NCBI RefSeq assembly: GCF_026130545.1
Contig: NZ_JAMOIM010000003.1
Location: forward strand, 166,252-230,251
Direction of reading: 5' to 3'
From: Lichenifustis flavocetrariae
Lineage (GTDB): Bacteria > Pseudomonadota > Alphaproteobacteria > Rhizobiales > Beijerinckiaceae
Length of the DNA: 64,000 bases
Part shown: piece after piece, positions 47,237-56,107 of the stretch
Position numbering within the stretch: the stretch's first letter is position 1
Layout: every line of letters starts with the position of its first letter
Notes under the pieces: generated by a model
Seen by the model: only the letters and a program-made list of their open reading frames with translations
Told to the model about the DNA's origin: nothing
Databases searched by the model: none
Position numbers and translations under genes: made by a program

Positions 47237-48043
47237 TCAAATCAATTGCGGATAATCCAGCGCGAAGGCCCGCGCCTGCATGGCACCAATCACATCATAG
47301 GCCCCCGGCGGCAGGATCTCGATGCCGTCGAGCAGCAAATTTCCCGCTGTCTCCTCGGAAGGATCGCAAGCTTGCGCGAGCGCCTGCCGCAGCTTGGCGA
47401 CATCGGTCTCCGGCATCTCCGGCGCGGTGATGAAAGGCAAGCCAGGCGCCGGGTCGGTATAGGCGATGACCTTCAATCCTGCGACCTCATCGGGGAACGC
47501 TCTGGCGATCAGCGACAAAGTGACTGCGTCGATGGCGGCAACGTCAGCACGATTCGATCGGACCGCCGCGAGCGAGTTGCGATGGGCTCCGGTCGCGATC
47601 CCGGCGGCGAAGAAACGGCCCTTCACGGCGAGCGGGGCCACACGCGCCCGCAGGCTGTTATAGCCGGAGTGCGAGTCTGTGCTGTTGTAAGCCACGCGGC
47701 GTCCCGCCAGCTCTACGAGATCGGTCAGGGGCTCTTCCACGCGAACGACGATCGCGCTGCGATAGAGAGGGCCGTCACAGCCGGGCGCCCGAAACCGCGG
47801 CGTCGCCACATAACGAACGGCACCCGATAGCGCCGTCACGAAGGGATAACCGCAGGTTTGACTGAGCAGAAGGTCCGGACGACGCCAATGTGCCAAGAGG
47901 TCGGTGGGAACCGCCAAGGCGTGCGGTACGCCATCGAGGCCGGCAGCTTCCAAGCGTCGCCGTAGCACGCCCCAGAAAGCTTCGACCGCGGCCTGATCGA
48001 CGGCATACATCGGCCAGGAGACTGTTTTCACCATTCTGGTCAC
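47237..48043 (-). CDS. PhnD-like phosphate/phosphonate-binding protein without signal peptide
   Basis: The 268-residue protein belongs to the PhnD/SsuA/transferrin-like superfamily (PF12974 type): DLLLSQTCGYPFVTAL, then LAGRRVAYNSTDSHSGYNSLRA and ADVAAIDAVTLSLIAR are its ligand-site segments. Its N-terminus (MTRMVKTVSWPMYAVDQ) starts directly with the first strand and lacks any export signal. No ABC permease or ATPase is adjacent. A cytosolic role or a divergent enzyme is possible. Confidence 0.75.
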   Translation of the reverse strand: MTRMVKTVSWPMYAVDQAAVEAFWGVLRRRLEAAGLDGVPHALAVPTDLLAHWRRPDLLLSQTCGYPFVTALSGAVRYVATPRFRAPGCDGPLYRSAIVVRVEEPLTDLVELAGRRVAYNSTDSHSGYNSLRARVAPLAVKGRFFAAGIATGAHRNSLAAVRSNRADVAAIDAVTLSLIARAFPDEVAGLKVIAYTDPAPGLPFITAPEMPETDVAKLRQALAQACDPSEETAGNLLLDGIEILPPGAYDVIGAMQARAFALDYPQLI

Positions 48044-48591
48044 GTTCCAAATCGCCCACGTGCTTCGGACATGTCAAGCACGCCCGATGACTATGCGGGC
48101 ACGTCCGGAATGCGAAGCTCACAATGCGCAACCCAAGGCGATCGTGCCCGTCAGGCCGGTCTTGAAAGTCACAATGCCTGTAACATCCATGTCATTCGCT
48201 GATGCTGTCACGTGATTACGCTTTGTTTTTCTTGTTTCGCATTTCCCAGCCCAATTGCATCTCCGACGTGCCCTTCGAGGACGAACCGGGCCCTCCAATC
48301 CCCCTGACTTAATCGATTCGCAAGGGCTTGGACCTAATTCTGACTTGGCTTGAAGAGTTGCGCTGAGCGCGGCCAGACAGGCTGCGTTACTTGGGTGCGG
48401 GAAGCATGCGACGTTACTTTAGACTGCAGCGGTACAATGTCTGTGTTCCAGAAAGCGTCGGCCGCAGTGCTTACACATCTATACTCCCTCGGCTTGAGGG
48501 CCGTCATACCGCCAAGTCGTTTCCGGCCTAACAAGTCGTTTCCGGTCTGACCGGAGCGATCGTTGTTCCTCACGATCTCAATGGATCCTCG
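48044..48591. other. Regulatory gap ahead of chemotaxis cluster II
   Basis: This 548-base stretch has no credible gene. It presumably holds the promoters of the PhnD-like gene (minus) and of cluster II (plus). The only clear structure is the 19-base direct repeat at 48513-48550. Confidence 0.4.
48513..48550 (+). repeat. Two 19-base tandem repeats before cheS
   Basis: CAAGTCGTTTCCGGCCTAA is followed directly by CAAGTCGTTTCCGGTCTGA, matching at 17 of 19 positions. The pair ends 41 bases before the cheS ATG, where a regulator could bind side by side on one helix face. Confidence 0.6.
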
Positions 48592-48900
48592 ATGCCAATC
48601 ATTTCATCCGATCCTTCGACCGCACCACACGCTCTGGTTCTCGACGAGACGTTGGATCTCAACGCCGCGTCAGAACTCGCAAGAACATTCTCGAGCCTGC
48701 GTGGAACGCCGGTGACAGTGGATCCCTCCCATGTCGGTCGGGTGGGTGCGCAGTGCATCCAGGTTTTGATCGCCGCCTCGAAGTCCTGGGCGGCCGACAA
48801 CGTCTACTTCACCGTGACACCAGGATCGGAGCCATTCAACGAGGGGCTGGACCTGCTCGGGCTGACCTCCTTCTTCTCCAACGAGAGAGTGTATTCATGA
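48592..48900 (+). CDS. cheS: STAS-domain protein, CheS-like (cluster II)
   Basis: The 102-residue STAS-like protein reads LVLDETLDLNAASELARTFSSLRGTPVTVDPSHVGRVGAQCIQVLIAASKSW. It is coupled to cheY by a four-base overlap. In Sinorhizobium meliloti a STAS-like protein of nearly the same size, CheS, is encoded immediately before cheY1, binds CheA and promotes CheY1-P removal. Position and length match. The paralogue at 28796 is only distantly similar. Confidence 0.75.
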   Translation: MPIISSDPSTAPHALVLDETLDLNAASELARTFSSLRGTPVTVDPSHVGRVGAQCIQVLIAASKSWAADNVYFTVTPGSEPFNEGLDLLGLTSFFSNERVYS

Positions 48901-49262
48901 GCAAGACCATCCTCACCGTCGACGACTCGCGGACCATGCGAGACATGCTACGCCTGGCCTTATCGGCCGCCGGCTACTCCGTGATCCAGGCTGAAGACGG
49001 CATGCACGGCCTTGAAGTATTGGCCGATTCCGATCCCGACGTGATCATCACCGACATCAACATGCCTCGCATGGATGGCTTCGGTTTCATCTCGGGCGTG
49101 CGTCAAGGTGGCCGCCACCGCGCCGTGCCGATCCTGGTTCTCTCGACTGAAAGCGATGTCGAGAAGAAGGCTCGTGCGCGTAGTGCCGGAGCCACGGGAT
49201 GGATCGTCAAGCCGTTCGATCCGGTCAAACTGGTGGACGCCGTTCGCCGCGTTTCAGCCTAA
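48897..49262 (+). CDS. cheY: Chemotaxis response regulator CheY (cluster II, first)
   Basis: The 121-residue receiver domain has D9-D10 (TVDDSRTMRDML), phosphoacceptor D53 (ITDINMPRMDG), Ser/Thr in VLSTES and Lys in IVKPFD. By position it corresponds to CheY1 of the rhizobial operon, which acts as a phosphate sink there, but it resembles the cluster I CheY closely, so its role is not certain. The start overlaps cheS. Confidence 0.9.
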   Translation: MSKTILTVDDSRTMRDMLRLALSAAGYSVIQAEDGMHGLEVLADSDPDVIITDINMPRMDGFGFISGVRQGGRHRAVPILVLSTESDVEKKARARSAGATGWIVKPFDPVKLVDAVRRVSA

Positions 49263-49297
49263 AAAATTTTCGCCGAAGCTTTTGAGGAGTTTCTCGC

Positions 49298-51496
49298 TTG
49301 GACACGATGGCAGCCATCAAGCAGACCTTTTTCCAGGAATGCGAGGAACAACTCACTGAATTGGAGGCGGGCCTCCTACAGCTGGATGACGGCAATCACG
49401 ACCCGGAGGTCGTCAATGCCGTTTTCCGCGCGGTTCATTCCGTCAAGGGCGGAGCCGGAGCCTTCAACCTGACGGCCCTGGTGCAATTCGCCCATGTGTT
49501 CGAAAGCGCCATGGACTGCCTGCGCACAGGCAAGCTGACGCCCACTCCAGAAGTGCTGCGCATCATGCTTCGCGCCGCCGACGTCCTGGGCGATTTCGTC
49601 CGCGCCGCCCGCGTCGACGAGGATGTGCCGGCCGAACGAAGCGCCGGAATCGTAATGGAGCTAAAGGGCTTGGCAGAAGGTCCGGCCGCAGCATCGAGTG
49701 CCGCCGCGTCGGCAGCTGCCGCGGAACCTGTGGCTGATCTCGAATTTGTCCCGATCATGATCGATCTGGCCTCCTTCGACGACCTGGCTCTCGATGCACC
49801 GGCGGCCAGCACCGGCTTCCGGATCCTCTTCAAACCGCATCCGGCCCTCTATGCCAATGGCAACGAGGCCGTCATTCTGATCCGCGAAGTGGGGCGGCTC
49901 GGCACCATGCGGGTCATCTGCGATACTGATCAGGCCCCGACCCTGGACCAGATGGACCCTGAGGGAGCCTACCTGTCCTGGATCATCGAACTCGAAACCG
50001 ACAAGGACGAATCCGACGTCCGTACGATTTTCGATTTCGCTGAATGGGACTGTGTGCTGACGATTGAGCCTCTGACGGGCGCGGCGGACGTGTCCGACAT
50101 CTCGGCGTCCGTTGAGATCCAATCGACAGGCGACGACATCCAGCCAGTCGAGGTCGCCGCCATAGAGGTTCTGCCTCCTGCGCTCGAAACGCCGCTTCCC
50201 GCAGCGATCGAAAAGGGGATCGCCCCCGGCCTCGACCTGCATGCCGAATCTGCCGGAGGAGCTGCCGGCGGCAAGCGTGACTCGGCGGCAGCCGCGCCGA
50301 CCATCCGGGTGGACCTCGAACGGGTCGACCGCCTCATCAACCTCGTTGGCGAGTTGGTGATCAACCAGGCCATGCTCGCGGTACGTGTGACGGAAGCCGG
50401 CCTTGCCCGTGTCTCCGCCGTCGCGGTCGGGCTCGACGAACTCGAACAGTTGACCCGTGAGATCCAGGATAGCGTGATGGCGATCCGCGCGCAGCCCGTC
50501 CGCTCGGTGTTCCAGCGCATGCCACGTCTCGTCCGCGAACTGGCGGCGCAGACCGGAAAATCGGTGCGCCTCGTGACGGAAGGCGAAGGCACCGAAGTCG
50601 ATAAGACCGTCATCGAGCGCTTGAGCGACCCGCTCACCCATATGATCCGCAATGCCATCGATCACGGGTTGGAAAAACCAGAGGTGCGACGGAAGAACGG
50701 CAAGAGCGAGGAAGGTCTCGTCAAGCTGTCCGCCTTGCATCGTTCTGGACGCATCGTCATCGAAGTGTCGGATGACGGCGGCGGCATCAATCGGGAACGC
50801 GTCCGGCAGATCGCCGTCGACAAGGGCCTGATTGCCTCCGATGCGAAATTGGGCGACGACGAGATCGACAATTTGATCTTCCTGCCGGGCTTCTCAACAG
50901 CCGCCGTGGTTTCGGATATTTCTGGCCGTGGCGTCGGCATGGACGTGGTCAAACGCTCCATTCAGGCGCTTGGCGGTCGCATTGCGATCAGTTCCCGGCC
51001 CGGGCTCGGCTCCACCTTCACGATGAGCCTGCCGCTGACCCTCGCGGTGCTCGACGGCATGGTTGTTACGGTCGCCGACCAGACGCTGGTGATCCCGCTG
51101 ACCGCCATCGTCGAAACGCTGCTGCCGCGCTCGACCACCGTGCACAGCTATGGCGAAGGCACCCGACTGATCGGCGTCCGCAACGGGTTCATCCCGCTGA
51201 TCGACGTGGGCGAGATGCTGCAGTTCCGATCGGGCGTCGACGACCCGAAAACCGGCATTGCGCTCCTGGTGGAAACCGAAGGCGGCGCCCGCAACGCGCT
51301 CCTTGTGGATGCCATCCAGGGTCAACGCCAAGTCGTGATCAAGAGCCTCGAAACCAATTACGGCCACGTTCCGGGGATCGCGGCCGCAACCATCCTGGGA
51401 GACGGCCGCGTGGCTCTGATCCTTGATGTCGATGCTGTCGTGTCGGCCTCCCGCGCCGACGGCACGAGCCAATCCTCTTTCGCGCTAGCAGGGTGA
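49298..51496 (+). CDS. cheA: Chemotaxis histidine kinase CheA (cluster II)
   Basis: The 732-residue kinase has an HPt domain with H47 in AVHSVKGGAGAF, a P2-like linker region, the P3 helices (RVDRLINLVGELVINQAML), the ATPase (HMIRNAIDHGLEKPEVR, DDGGGIN, GRGVGMDVVKRS) and a CheW-like P5 domain. The TTG at 49298 is chosen because GAGGAG at 49284-49289 is 8 bases away, whereas the in-frame ATG at 49307 would be 17 bases from it. It differs clearly from the cluster I CheA. Confidence 0.94.
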   Translation: MDTMAAIKQTFFQECEEQLTELEAGLLQLDDGNHDPEVVNAVFRAVHSVKGGAGAFNLTALVQFAHVFESAMDCLRTGKLTPTPEVLRIMLRAADVLGDFVRAARVDEDVPAERSAGIVMELKGLAEGPAAASSAAASAAAAEPVADLEFVPIMIDLASFDDLALDAPAASTGFRILFKPHPALYANGNEAVILIREVGRLGTMRVICDTDQAPTLDQMDPEGAYLSWIIELETDKDESDVRTIFDFAEWDCVLTIEPLTGAADVSDISASVEIQSTGDDIQPVEVAAIEVLPPALETPLPAAIEKGIAPGLDLHAESAGGAAGGKRDSAAAAPTIRVDLERVDRLINLVGELVINQAMLAVRVTEAGLARVSAVAVGLDELEQLTREIQDSVMAIRAQPVRSVFQRMPRLVRELAAQTGKSVRLVTEGEGTEVDKTVIERLSDPLTHMIRNAIDHGLEKPEVRRKNGKSEEGLVKLSALHRSGRIVIEVSDDGGGINRERVRQIAVDKGLIASDAKLGDDEIDNLIFLPGFSTAAVVSDISGRGVGMDVVKRSIQALGGRIAISSRPGLGSTFTMSLPLTLAVLDGMVVTVADQTLVIPLTAIVETLLPRSTTVHSYGEGTRLIGVRNGFIPLIDVGEMLQFRSGVDDPKTGIALLVETEGGARNALLVDAIQGQRQVVIKSLETNYGHVPGIAAATILGDGRVALILDVDAVVSASRADGTSQSSFALAG

Positions 51497-51502
51497 TCAA
51501 TC

Positions 51503-51967
51503 ATGGCTGACCGGACCAAGGAAGGCGGCAAGATGCAGGAACTCGTCTCGTTCCGCATCGGCGACCAGGAGTTCTGCGTCGACATTATGTCGGTGCGGGA
51601 AATCCGGGGATGGACCCCGGCAACGGTTCTACCGCATTCGCCCATGTATGTGCGCGGCGTGATCAATCTGCGCGGCGCGGTTCTGTCGATCGTCGATCTC
51701 GGGTCGCGCTTCGGCCTGCCTCTCGCCGAACCTTCGGCGCGCCACGTCATCATCGTGGCGCAGGTCGAGCATCAGGTGGTCGGCCTGCTGGTCGATGCCG
51801 TATCCGACATTCTGACGGTTGCGACGGACACGATCCAGCCCACGCCGGATGTCGCCTCCGAGCTGGCACGCAGCTTCGTCCAAGGCGTGCTCGCGATCGA
51901 CAACCGCATGATCAGCCTCATCTCTCTCGACAACGTGTTGCCCGCACCGAACCGGATGGCAGCGTGA
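51503..51967 (+). CDS. cheW: CheW adaptor (cluster II)
   Basis: The 154-residue CheW has the canonical pattern [44 protein letters not shown] and [11 protein letters not shown]. It resembles enterobacterial and rhizobial CheW more than either cluster I copy. The stop overlaps the GTG of cheR. Confidence 0.93.
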   Translation: MADRTKEGGKMQELVSFRIGDQEFCVDIMSVREIRGWTPATVLPHSPMYVRGVINLRGAVLSIVDLGSRFGLPLAEPSARHVIIVAQVEHQVVGLLVDAVSDILTVATDTIQPTPDVASELARSFVQGVLAIDNRMISLISLDNVLPAPNRMAA

Positions 51968-52857
51968 TCAATTCCGAGAAGCGACCGTCAGCCAGTACAG
52001 GACGCGCGTTCGTGGAAGGCGACTTCCTGTTCCGGGCCGAAGATTTCAGCCGGATTGCAGCCATGCTGCATGCCGACGCCGGGATCTTCCTGCCTGAAAG
52101 CAAAGCGACGCTCGTCTACTCGCGCCTGGCCAAGCGGCTCCGGACCCTCGGGCTGCAGTCGTTTCACGATTATTGCGAACTCGTGGCCGGTGCCGACGGG
52201 ATGGACGAGCGCCAGAAGATGCTCGTCTCGCTGACCACCAACGTCACGAGCTTCTTCCGGGAGCCGCATCATTTCGACATGTTGCGAACCACAATCCTGC
52301 CCCCCTTGCTGCAGGCGGCCAAATCCGGCCGTCGCGTGCGGATCTGGTCGGCGGGTTGCTCGAAAGGACATGAGCCCTATTCGATCGCCATGACGATCCT
52401 GGCCCTCATGCCGGATGCCGCAGACTACGACGTTCGCATTCTCGCGACCGACATCGACACGGAGGTTCTGGCCGAGGGGCGGGCCGGACGCTACGAAGAG
52501 AGCCTTGTCGCGGCCGTACCGCCGGCGGAAAAACGACGTGGATTCACCTCCGTGTCGTCCGCCGACAACCGGATCCTCAGCGTCACGCCGGAGATGCAGC
52601 GGCTCGTGTCCTTCCGCGAACTGAACTTGATTGGGCAATGGCCCATGAAGGGACCGTTCGATGTCATCTTCTGCCGGAACGTCGTGATCTACTTCGACGA
52701 CGATACGCAGGCGAAAGTATGGACCCGGTTCAGCAGCCTGCTGGTTCCGGGCGGCGTGTTGTTCGTGGGCCACTCGGAGCGGCTTCTCGGTCCGGCGCAA
52801 GCCCGTTTCACCAGCATCGGCACGACGGCCTATCGCATGCACGGAGCCAAAGCGTGA
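51964..52857 (+). CDS. cheR: Chemoreceptor methyltransferase CheR (cluster II)
   Basis: The 297-residue methyltransferase starts at GTG within the cheW stop. It shows [47 protein letters not shown] and [15 protein letters not shown] short N-terminal extension (about 20 residues) precedes the helical domain. The stop overlaps the GTG of cheB. Confidence 0.94.
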   Translation: MINSEKRPSASTGRAFVEGDFLFRAEDFSRIAAMLHADAGIFLPESKATLVYSRLAKRLRTLGLQSFHDYCELVAGADGMDERQKMLVSLTTNVTSFFREPHHFDMLRTTILPPLLQAAKSGRRVRIWSAGCSKGHEPYSIAMTILALMPDAADYDVRILATDIDTEVLAEGRAGRYEESLVAAVPPAEKRRGFTSVSSADNRILSVTPEMQRLVSFRELNLIGQWPMKGPFDVIFCRNVVIYFDDDTQAKVWTRFSSLLVPGGVLFVGHSERLLGPAQARFTSIGTTAYRMHGAKA

Positions 52858-53933
52858 GTAAGATCAGGGTCATCGTCGTCGATGATTCAGCCAGTATGCG
52901 GCGAATCATCAAGAGCGTACTCGACCGTACACCCGATATCTCGGTCGTGGGCGAAGCTCAGGATCCGCTCGAGGCGCGCGAGGCGATCAAGGCGCTCAAT
53001 CCCGATGTCGTGACGCTCGACATCGAGATGCCGCGCATGAACGGGCTCGAGTTTCTCGAAAAAATCATGCGGCTCCGGCCGACGCCAGTGATCATGGTGT
53101 CCAGCCTGACCGTGAGCGGTGCCGAAACGACGATCCGGGCGCTGGAAATCGGCGCCGTCGATTGCGTCGCCAAGCCCGAGGCGGGTGAGCGTGACCTGTT
53201 CCATAGCCTGCCCGACAAGATCAGGGCGGCCGCCAAGACAAAGGTCGGATCCCTGGCCGATCGCTTGCGGGATCGTGCCGACGACCGTCCCACGGCACCG
53301 AACAAGACCTTCAGAACGGATGGGTCGGTACTGGCGATCGGCTCGTCGACGGGTGGTGTGGAAGCTCTGACGGCCATCTTGTCGTGCTTTCCCGCCAATT
53401 GTCCGCCGACCGTCATCACGCAGCACATGCCGCCGCTGTTCACAAGAAGCTTCGCGGAACGGTTGAACCGGCTGTGCGCCCCCACCGTCGCCGAGGCCAG
53501 CGATGGCGCTCAACTTCTCGACGGACATGTCTACATCGCGCCTGGAAGCCTCACACATCATCTGGAGGTTGTCGGTACGGGGCGTCTGCGCTGTCGCCTG
53601 CGCCAGGCCGAAGCGGTGAACGGCCACTGCCCTTCCGTGGATGTCCTGTTTCACTCCGTCGCGAAGGCCGCAGGAGCGGGTGCGGTCGGGATCATCCTGA
53701 CCGGCATGGGGCGCGATGGGGCCGCCGGTCTTCTGGCCATGCGGCAAGCCGGTGCGCGAACGCTCGGCCAAGATGCTGCCTCGTCCCTCGTGTACGGCAT
53801 GCCCAAGGTCGCCCACGAGGTCGGCGCTGTCGAGCGCCAGGTTCCGCTCCGCCGAATGGGCAACGAAATTTTGCAACTCACGAACACAGCAACGGACACG
53901 CCGCCATGCCTCTCGCCGCAAGCCTCAAAGTGA
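52854..53933 (+). CDS. cheB: Chemotaxis methylesterase CheB (cluster II)
   Basis: The 359-residue protein starts at GTG overlapping the cheR stop. The receiver domain has VDDSAS, D56 in [11 protein letters not shown] and AKPE; the esterase domain has catalytic Ser in [10 protein letters not shown], His in TQHMPPLF and Asp in [10 protein letters not shown]. The last 28 bases overlap the following cheY in another frame, so that start is inside this gene. Confidence 0.94.
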   Translation: MSKIRVIVVDDSASMRRIIKSVLDRTPDISVVGEAQDPLEAREAIKALNPDVVTLDIEMPRMNGLEFLEKIMRLRPTPVIMVSSLTVSGAETTIRALEIGAVDCVAKPEAGERDLFHSLPDKIRAAAKTKVGSLADRLRDRADDRPTAPNKTFRTDGSVLAIGSSTGGVEALTAILSCFPANCPPTVITQHMPPLFTRSFAERLNRLCAPTVAEASDGAQLLDGHVYIAPGSLTHHLEVVGTGRLRCRLRQAEAVNGHCPSVDVLFHSVAKAAGAGAVGIILTGMGRDGAAGLLAMRQAGARTLGQDAASSLVYGMPKVAHEVGAVERQVPLRRMGNEILQLTNTATDTPPCLSPQASK

Positions 53934-54295
53934 TCATCGCGGACGATCAGCAGACCAGCCGTCTGCTGATTCGCGCCGGCCTCGCCGAACTGGGCGTCCA
54001 ACACATCGCCATGGCCAAAGATGGCGAGGAGGCGCTGCAAATGCTCAAGCAGCAACCAGCTCACCTTGTGATCTCGGATTACCACATGCCGAAGGTCAAC
54101 GGCGTCGAATTGCTGCGCGCCGTGCGCAGCAATCCTGCCACGAAGGGGGCTGCCTTCTTCCTTTTGACAGGCGTCGAGGGCAAGGAGTTCCTTCAGGAAG
54201 CGATCAACCTCAAGATCAACAACTACCTGAAGAAGCCCGTCTCGGTCCCTGAGTTGAAGGCCAAGATCGAAGCGGTGTTCGGAGCTCTGCAATGA
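53906..54295 (+). CDS. cheY: Chemotaxis response regulator CheY (cluster II, second)
   Basis: The 129-residue receiver domain reads [18 protein letters not shown] with D13-D14, phosphoacceptor D58 ([12 protein letters not shown]) and Lys in YLKKPVS. It lies in the position of CheY2, the flagellar-motor regulator of the rhizobial operon. It is well diverged from the other two CheY copies here. The ATG lies inside the end of cheB; the stop overlaps cheD. Confidence 0.9.
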   Translation: MPLAASLKVIIADDQQTSRLLIRAGLAELGVQHIAMAKDGEEALQMLKQQPAHLVISDYHMPKVNGVELLRAVRSNPATKGAAFFLLTGVEGKEFLQEAINLKINNYLKKPVSVPELKAKIEAVFGALQ

Positions 54296-54849
54296 CCCTG
54301 CCGAGTCGGCCCGGTCAGATTGGTGCGGCCGAGAAATCGGTTCTCGTCATCCAAGGCGAGTACAAGATCAGTGATGACCCCAACGTGGTTCTTGCAACGC
54401 TGCTCGGCTCTTGTGTCGCGGCCTGCATCCGCGATCCCCTCGCCGGGGTTGGCGGCATGAATCACTTCCTGCTCGCAGAGGGATCGGCGTCCGACACGCG
54501 CCATAATGCGGAGCGCTACGGCGTCCACGCGATGGAGCTTTTGGTGAACGGTCTGCTGACGCGCGGCGCGCAGCGGAACCGGCTGGAGGCGAAGCTGTTC
54601 GGCGGAGCCAAGACAATGGACGGACTGGCGGATGTTGGCGCCACGAATGCCCGGTTCGCGCAGGAGTTCGTGCGGCGGGAAGGCATCAAGCTCGTAGGCG
54701 AATGCCTTCTCGGCAACCGGGGCAGGCGCATCCATTTCTGGCCGGTCTCCGGCCGCGCGCGACGGATCTTTATGTCGGAGCCGGTGCCTCTTCGTCCTGT
54801 CGCCCCGCCCGTTGTGCAGCCGAACAGTGGCGCGCTCGAACTTTTCTGA
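54292..54849 (+). CDS. cheD: Chemoreceptor glutamine deamidase CheD
   Basis: The 185-residue protein has the CheD active site: Cys41 in LLGSCVAACI and His58 in MNHFLL, with LFGGAKTMDG and later GRRIHFWPVSGR. It deamidates receptor glutamines. It is the only CheD in the window, so it may serve both clusters. An extra C-terminal tail of about 25 residues is Pro-rich and ends SGALELF, a short motif shared with the next protein. The start overlaps cheY. Confidence 0.93.
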   Translation: MTLPSRPGQIGAAEKSVLVIQGEYKISDDPNVVLATLLGSCVAACIRDPLAGVGGMNHFLLAEGSASDTRHNAERYGVHAMELLVNGLLTRGAQRNRLEAKLFGGAKTMDGLADVGATNARFAQEFVRREGIKLVGECLLGNRGRRIHFWPVSGRARRIFMSEPVPLRPVAPPVVQPNSGALELF

Positions 54850-54869
54850 GCGGTCGATGGAGCAATCTC

Positions 54870-55253
54870 ATGGCGCCTATAAGTGGATCGGCTCTCGAGG
54901 CCGATACAGCCGAGTGGAATGGGCTGTTCGACCGCGTGGGATCGGAACTGCGAACGCTCGCGGACGCGGTCAACAGGCTGCAGCAGTTCTTGACGCCCAT
55001 TGTGGCCGATGTGGTCAGTCGTGACCCGCAGGCCATCACGCGTCTGCAGGATCTCGACCTGCTGGAACAATCGCTGCACGGACTGTCCGACCTCATGTCC
55101 TGTCTCGATGCGTCAACGACGCTGACTGACGCCTCAACTCTGTCGACCGGCGTCCGCACGCTTCGCCTGGCGGGCCTTGCGAAGCGATTGTCAGGCCCCG
55201 AGCAGGGAGACACCGAGCCGGCCCTCATCACCTCCGACCTTGAGCTTTTTTGA
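54870..55253 (+). CDS. CheT/CheZ-like small chemotaxis protein
   Basis: The 127-residue helical protein follows cheD by 20 bases. Its central helix reads RLQDLDLLEQSLHGLSDLM, containing D63-x-x-x-Q67, the catalytic motif of CheZ-type CheY phosphatases (DLTGQ in Escherichia coli CheZ). In Sinorhizobium meliloti the gene after cheD is cheT, reported to carry a CheZ-like motif. The C-terminus ends TSDLELF; CheZ also binds CheY through a C-terminal peptide. The ATG at 54870 follows GGAG. The assignment rests on position and motif only. Confidence 0.6.
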   Translation: MAPISGSALEADTAEWNGLFDRVGSELRTLADAVNRLQQFLTPIVADVVSRDPQAITRLQDLDLLEQSLHGLSDLMSCLDASTTLTDASTLSTGVRTLRLAGLAKRLSGPEQGDTEPALITSDLELF

Positions 55254-55487
55254 ACACGCTTCCAGTTCCCTGCTGATTAGAACGGCGCATTTCGAAAAAA
55301 TGCTAAAATTATGGGCAACAGGCCATCCTGTCGCCGCACTCGCCGTGTGAAAAGCGCCTCCCTCCGGCGTGAAGCGATCCTTTTGCAAGGTTTCGTCAAG
55401 CTCGGTGTGGCCCAGTGGATCGAGCGTGATTGCACGCCGTGACTCAACCTGCATTTCCCGTCCTGCACGGCGAGATGGGAGACAAAG

Positions 55488-55913
55488 ATGACACCGTTCG
55501 ACGCCCGCATTCTTCGGCAGACCTCGATGAATCTGGCCCGCGAGGGGGATCGTCTGACGGCGGCATTCGAGATCGCGCTCGCAGAACGAGCCCCGACCTT
55601 GCATGCAACCCTGTCTCGACTCCGGTTTGAGGAGCGTCGGACTTTCGCGCAGGTTGTCGTTGGCGCAATCGCGGACCTTGGAACCAATGTGGCCGACAGT
55701 GCGGACCTCGCGGCTCTTCGTCGGTGCAGGCGCGCCTATCGGTGGGAGCCGCGCCACGACGCCATTGTCGGGCAGGCTTTGATCACAGCCCTTGCCGAAA
55801 TCCTTGGACCAGCCTTTGGAGAAGACGGGCGCAATGCCTGGACAAATGGCTACGTGAGTTTGGCCGAAACCCTGGTTGCCGCGACATCAAATCGGGTGGA
55901 TCTCGTCGCCTGA
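55488..55913 (+). CDS. Globin-like protein lacking the proximal histidine
   Basis: The 141-residue protein fits a single-domain globin. The C-terminal half (PRHDAIVGQALITALAEILGPAF, then AWTNGYVSLAETLV) matches the G and H helices of bacterial haemoglobins ('H-Y-x-IVGxxLL...LG...AWxxAYxxLA'). Counting back nine residues from His90, the position of the heme-ligating F8 histidine is Arg81. The N-terminal helices are also globin-like. It is probably a non-heme globin or sensor. It stands 234 bases after the chemotaxis operon, with ribosome-binding site GGGAGA. Confidence 0.6.
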   Translation: MTPFDARILRQTSMNLAREGDRLTAAFEIALAERAPTLHATLSRLRFEERRTFAQVVVGAIADLGTNVADSADLAALRRCRRAYRWEPRHDAIVGQALITALAEILGPAFGEDGRNAWTNGYVSLAETLVAATSNRVDLVA

Positions 55914-55918
55914 TCCGT

Positions 55919-56107
55919 TCAGTCCGGTTGAGAGCGCTGTTCCTCGATCATCGTCTCGATGGCCACGATTGCACTTTCGAGGTCCGAGATCTGGCGCAAG
56001 GCGCCAGCGGCAGGAACCGTCTCGGTTTCCGCGGCCTGAAGAATCAATCCACGCTGCGCTTCCACCAAACGTTTTCTCAACGCGATCAGTTTACGTTCCA
56101 CACTCAT
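55919..56107 (-). CDS. Small coiled-coil protein of unknown function
   Basis: This predicted 62-residue protein begins MSVERKLIALRKRLVEAQRG and ends ESAIVAIETMIEEQRSQPD. The heptad pattern suggests a coiled coil. It is convergent with the globin-like gene, only 5 bases between stops. The ATG at 56107 is preferred to an upstream one at 56134. No family recognised. Confidence 0.5.
   Translation of the reverse strand: MSVERKLIALRKRLVEAQRGLILQAAETETVPAAGALRQISDLESAIVAIETMIEEQRSQPD

Noticed and set aside
48350..48550. 66-codon open frame in the gap before cheS
   Set aside because: It runs through the 19-base direct repeats and shows no conserved sequence pattern.
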